A stretch of 32,818 bases of DNA from assembly GCA_030540655.1 (NCBI GenBank), contig JAUNVT010000011.1, positions 1 through 32,818 on the forward strand. Reading direction: 5' to 3'. Positions 31,593 through 32,818 of this stretch are shown piece by piece. Position numbers and translations under genes: made by a program. Every line of letters begins with the position of its first letter. Position 1 is the first letter of the stretch. The stretch is from Rhodobacterales bacterium (GTDB lineage Bacteria; Pseudomonadota; Alphaproteobacteria; Rhodobacterales; Rhodobacteraceae). The notes below the pieces were generated by a model. It did no database searches. It saw nothing but the letters and a program-made list of their open reading frames with translations, and was not told the origin of the DNA.

Positions 31593-32759
31593 TCAGTCTG
31601 CGCCATACAGATCGCGGGTAAATATCTTGGCCTCGCAATCCATGATGTCGTCGGTGATGCGGTTTGCAACGATGATATCCGCCTCTTGCTTGAATGCCTC
31701 CAGATCGCAAATGACGCGCGAACCGAAGAAGGTGTCTTCATGCAAGGTTGGCTCGAATACGGTGACCTCCACGCCCTTGGCCTTGATCCGTTTCATGATG
31801 CCTTGAATCGAGGACTGACGGAAATTGTCGCTGCCCGCCTTCATAACCAGTCGGTAAATGCCAACCACGCGGGGCTGACGCGCGATGATCTGGTCGGACA
31901 GAAAATCCTTGCGGGTGCGATTCGCATCGACAATGGCGCGGATGAGGTTCTGCGGGACCTCTGAATAATTCGCCAGCAGCTGTTTCGTATCCTTGGGCAG
32001 GCAATAGCCGCCATAGCCGAAGGAGGGATTATTGTAATGATCGCCGATCCGCGGGTCCAGCCCGACGCCTTCGATGATCTGGCGGGAATCCATGCCACCG
32101 GCCATGGCATAGCTGTCCAGTTCGTTGAAAAAAGCGACGCGCATGGCAAGATAGGTGTTCGCGAACAGCTTGATCGCCTCGGCCTCGTCCGGGTCGGTGA
32201 ACAGCACCGGCACATCCTTGGTGATCGCGCCCTCGAGCAGCAGATCGGCAAAGACGCGCGCCCGCTCGGACCGCTCGCCGACAATGATTCGGCTGGGATG
32301 CAGGTTGTCATGGAGCGCCCGCCCCTCGCGCAGAAATTCCGGCGAGAAGATCACCTGATCGGTGTTCAGCCTGGCCCGGATCTGTTGCACGAATCCCACA
32401 GGCACGGTCGATTTGACGACGATGGTCGCGCCCTGGTTCACGGCGATCACGGCGCTTATCACAGCCTCTACCGAAGATGTATCGAAATAGTTCGATTGTG
32501 GATCGTAATTGGTCGGGGTGGCGACGATCACAAAGTCGGCACCCGCATAGGCGCTTGCGGCATCCGTCGTTGCGCTCAGGCGAAGATCCCTCGAGGTCAG
32601 GTATTCCTGAATGTCAGGATCAACGATAGGGCTCTGGCGCGCGTTGAGCATCTCTGTCCGCTCGGCCGATATATCTACTGCCGTCACGTCATGCGCTGCG
32701 GCCAGAAGCACAGCATTTGACAAACCTACATAGCCGATTCCGGCAACCGCGATTTTCAT
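31593..32759 (-). CDS. ugd: UDP-glucose 6-dehydrogenase
   Basis: NAD-dependent enzyme oxidising UDP-glucose to UDP-glucuronate, a precursor of exopolysaccharide and lipopolysaccharide sugars. 388 residues, the same length as the E. coli enzyme: nucleotide motif GIGYVGLS (7-14), [30 protein letters not shown] (138-146), K197 ([10 protein letters not shown]) and the catalytic cysteine C253 in [14 protein letters not shown]. The GDP-mannose dehydrogenase relatives share motifs but are longer; UDP-glucose is more likely. Upstream 59 bp to the window edge show nothing else. Confidence 0.93.
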   Translation of the reverse strand: MKIAVAGIGYVGLSNAVLLAAAHDVTAVDISAERTEMLNARQSPIVDPDIQEYLTSRDLRLSATTDAASAYAGADFVIVATPTNYDPQSNYFDTSSVEAVISAVIAVNQGATIVVKSTVPVGFVQQIRARLNTDQVIFSPEFLREGRALHDNLHPSRIIVGERSERARVFADLLLEGAITKDVPVLFTDPDEAEAIKLFANTYLAMRVAFFNELDSYAMAGGMDSRQIIEGVGLDPRIGDHYNNPSFGYGGYCLPKDTKQLLANYSEVPQNLIRAIVDANRTRKDFLSDQIIARQPRVVGIYRLVMKAGSDNFRQSSIQGIMKRIKAKGVEVTVFEPTLHEDTFFGSRVICDLEAFKQEADIIVANRITDDIMDCEAKIFTRDLYGAD

Positions 32760-32818
32760 GATATCATTTGTCCCAGTGAAGCGGAATTTCCGTCAAGAAA
32801 GTGGCTTTAGAACAAGAA

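Overview
The window is a dense chromosomal segment from a GC-rich alphaproteobacterium, almost certainly a member of Rhodobacteraceae (roseobacter or Rhodobacter group). Grounds: the RegB/SenC/RegA redox cluster, the alphaproteobacterial AddA/AddB pair inside a TsaE-AmgK-MurU-AddB-AddA-TrxA gene chain, a CtrA-type TTAA-N7-TTAA site, a TRAP transporter, and an NDUFAF5-like protein. I recognise no tRNA, rRNA, IS element, prophage, CRISPR array or pseudogene. Most of it is core genome; the accessory-looking part is the left end.

Left end (1-4868): a minus-strand TRAP operon (dctP-dctQ-dctM) ends in an asparaginase gene joined to dctM by an ATGA overlap. An AllA-type ureidoglycolate lyase gene diverges from it across about 290 bp that hold an AT-rich palindrome. 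Together they suggest uptake and breakdown of a small nitrogenous carboxylate. Bases 1-98 show nothing I can identify.

Second block (5067-13925, plus strand): tsaE, amgK, murU, addB and addA overlap end to end, then trxA follows with its own candidate promoter and a clear terminator. It combines tRNA t6A modification, peptidoglycan sugar recycling, recombination repair and thiol reduction. The roughly 200 bp before tsaE hold no gene I can see.

Third block (13930-18325): a membrane PAS-domain protein without an output domain lies on the minus strand, with a perfect CtrA box 49 bp before its start. Next to it are regB (minus) and the divergent senC and regA, the global redox two-component system with its SCO1-like neighbour. 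A 9-bp inverted repeat lies just before regA.

Fourth block (18387-25571): argG and ilvA diverge; a Nudix gene stands alone on the minus strand; then hslO, a CoA-pyrophosphatase-like Nudix gene, a CCA-type tRNA nucleotidyltransferase gene and an RlmD-like RNA methyltransferase gene form a tight operon with three ATGA overlaps.

Right end (25653-32759): an envelope cluster (lipoprotein L,D-transpeptidase, CAP lipoprotein, Tat-type L,D-transpeptidase), an untranslated stretch ending in a strong hairpin, ferrochelatase, the NDUFAF5-like methyltransferase, a comF-grxC-nitrilase operon, and UDP-glucose dehydrogenase at the edge. Nothing here is clearly a new system. The best leads are the CtrA box with the output-less PAS sensor, the possible small RNA before hemH, the eroded SAM motif of the NDUFAF5-like protein, and the TRAP/asparaginase/AllA locus.
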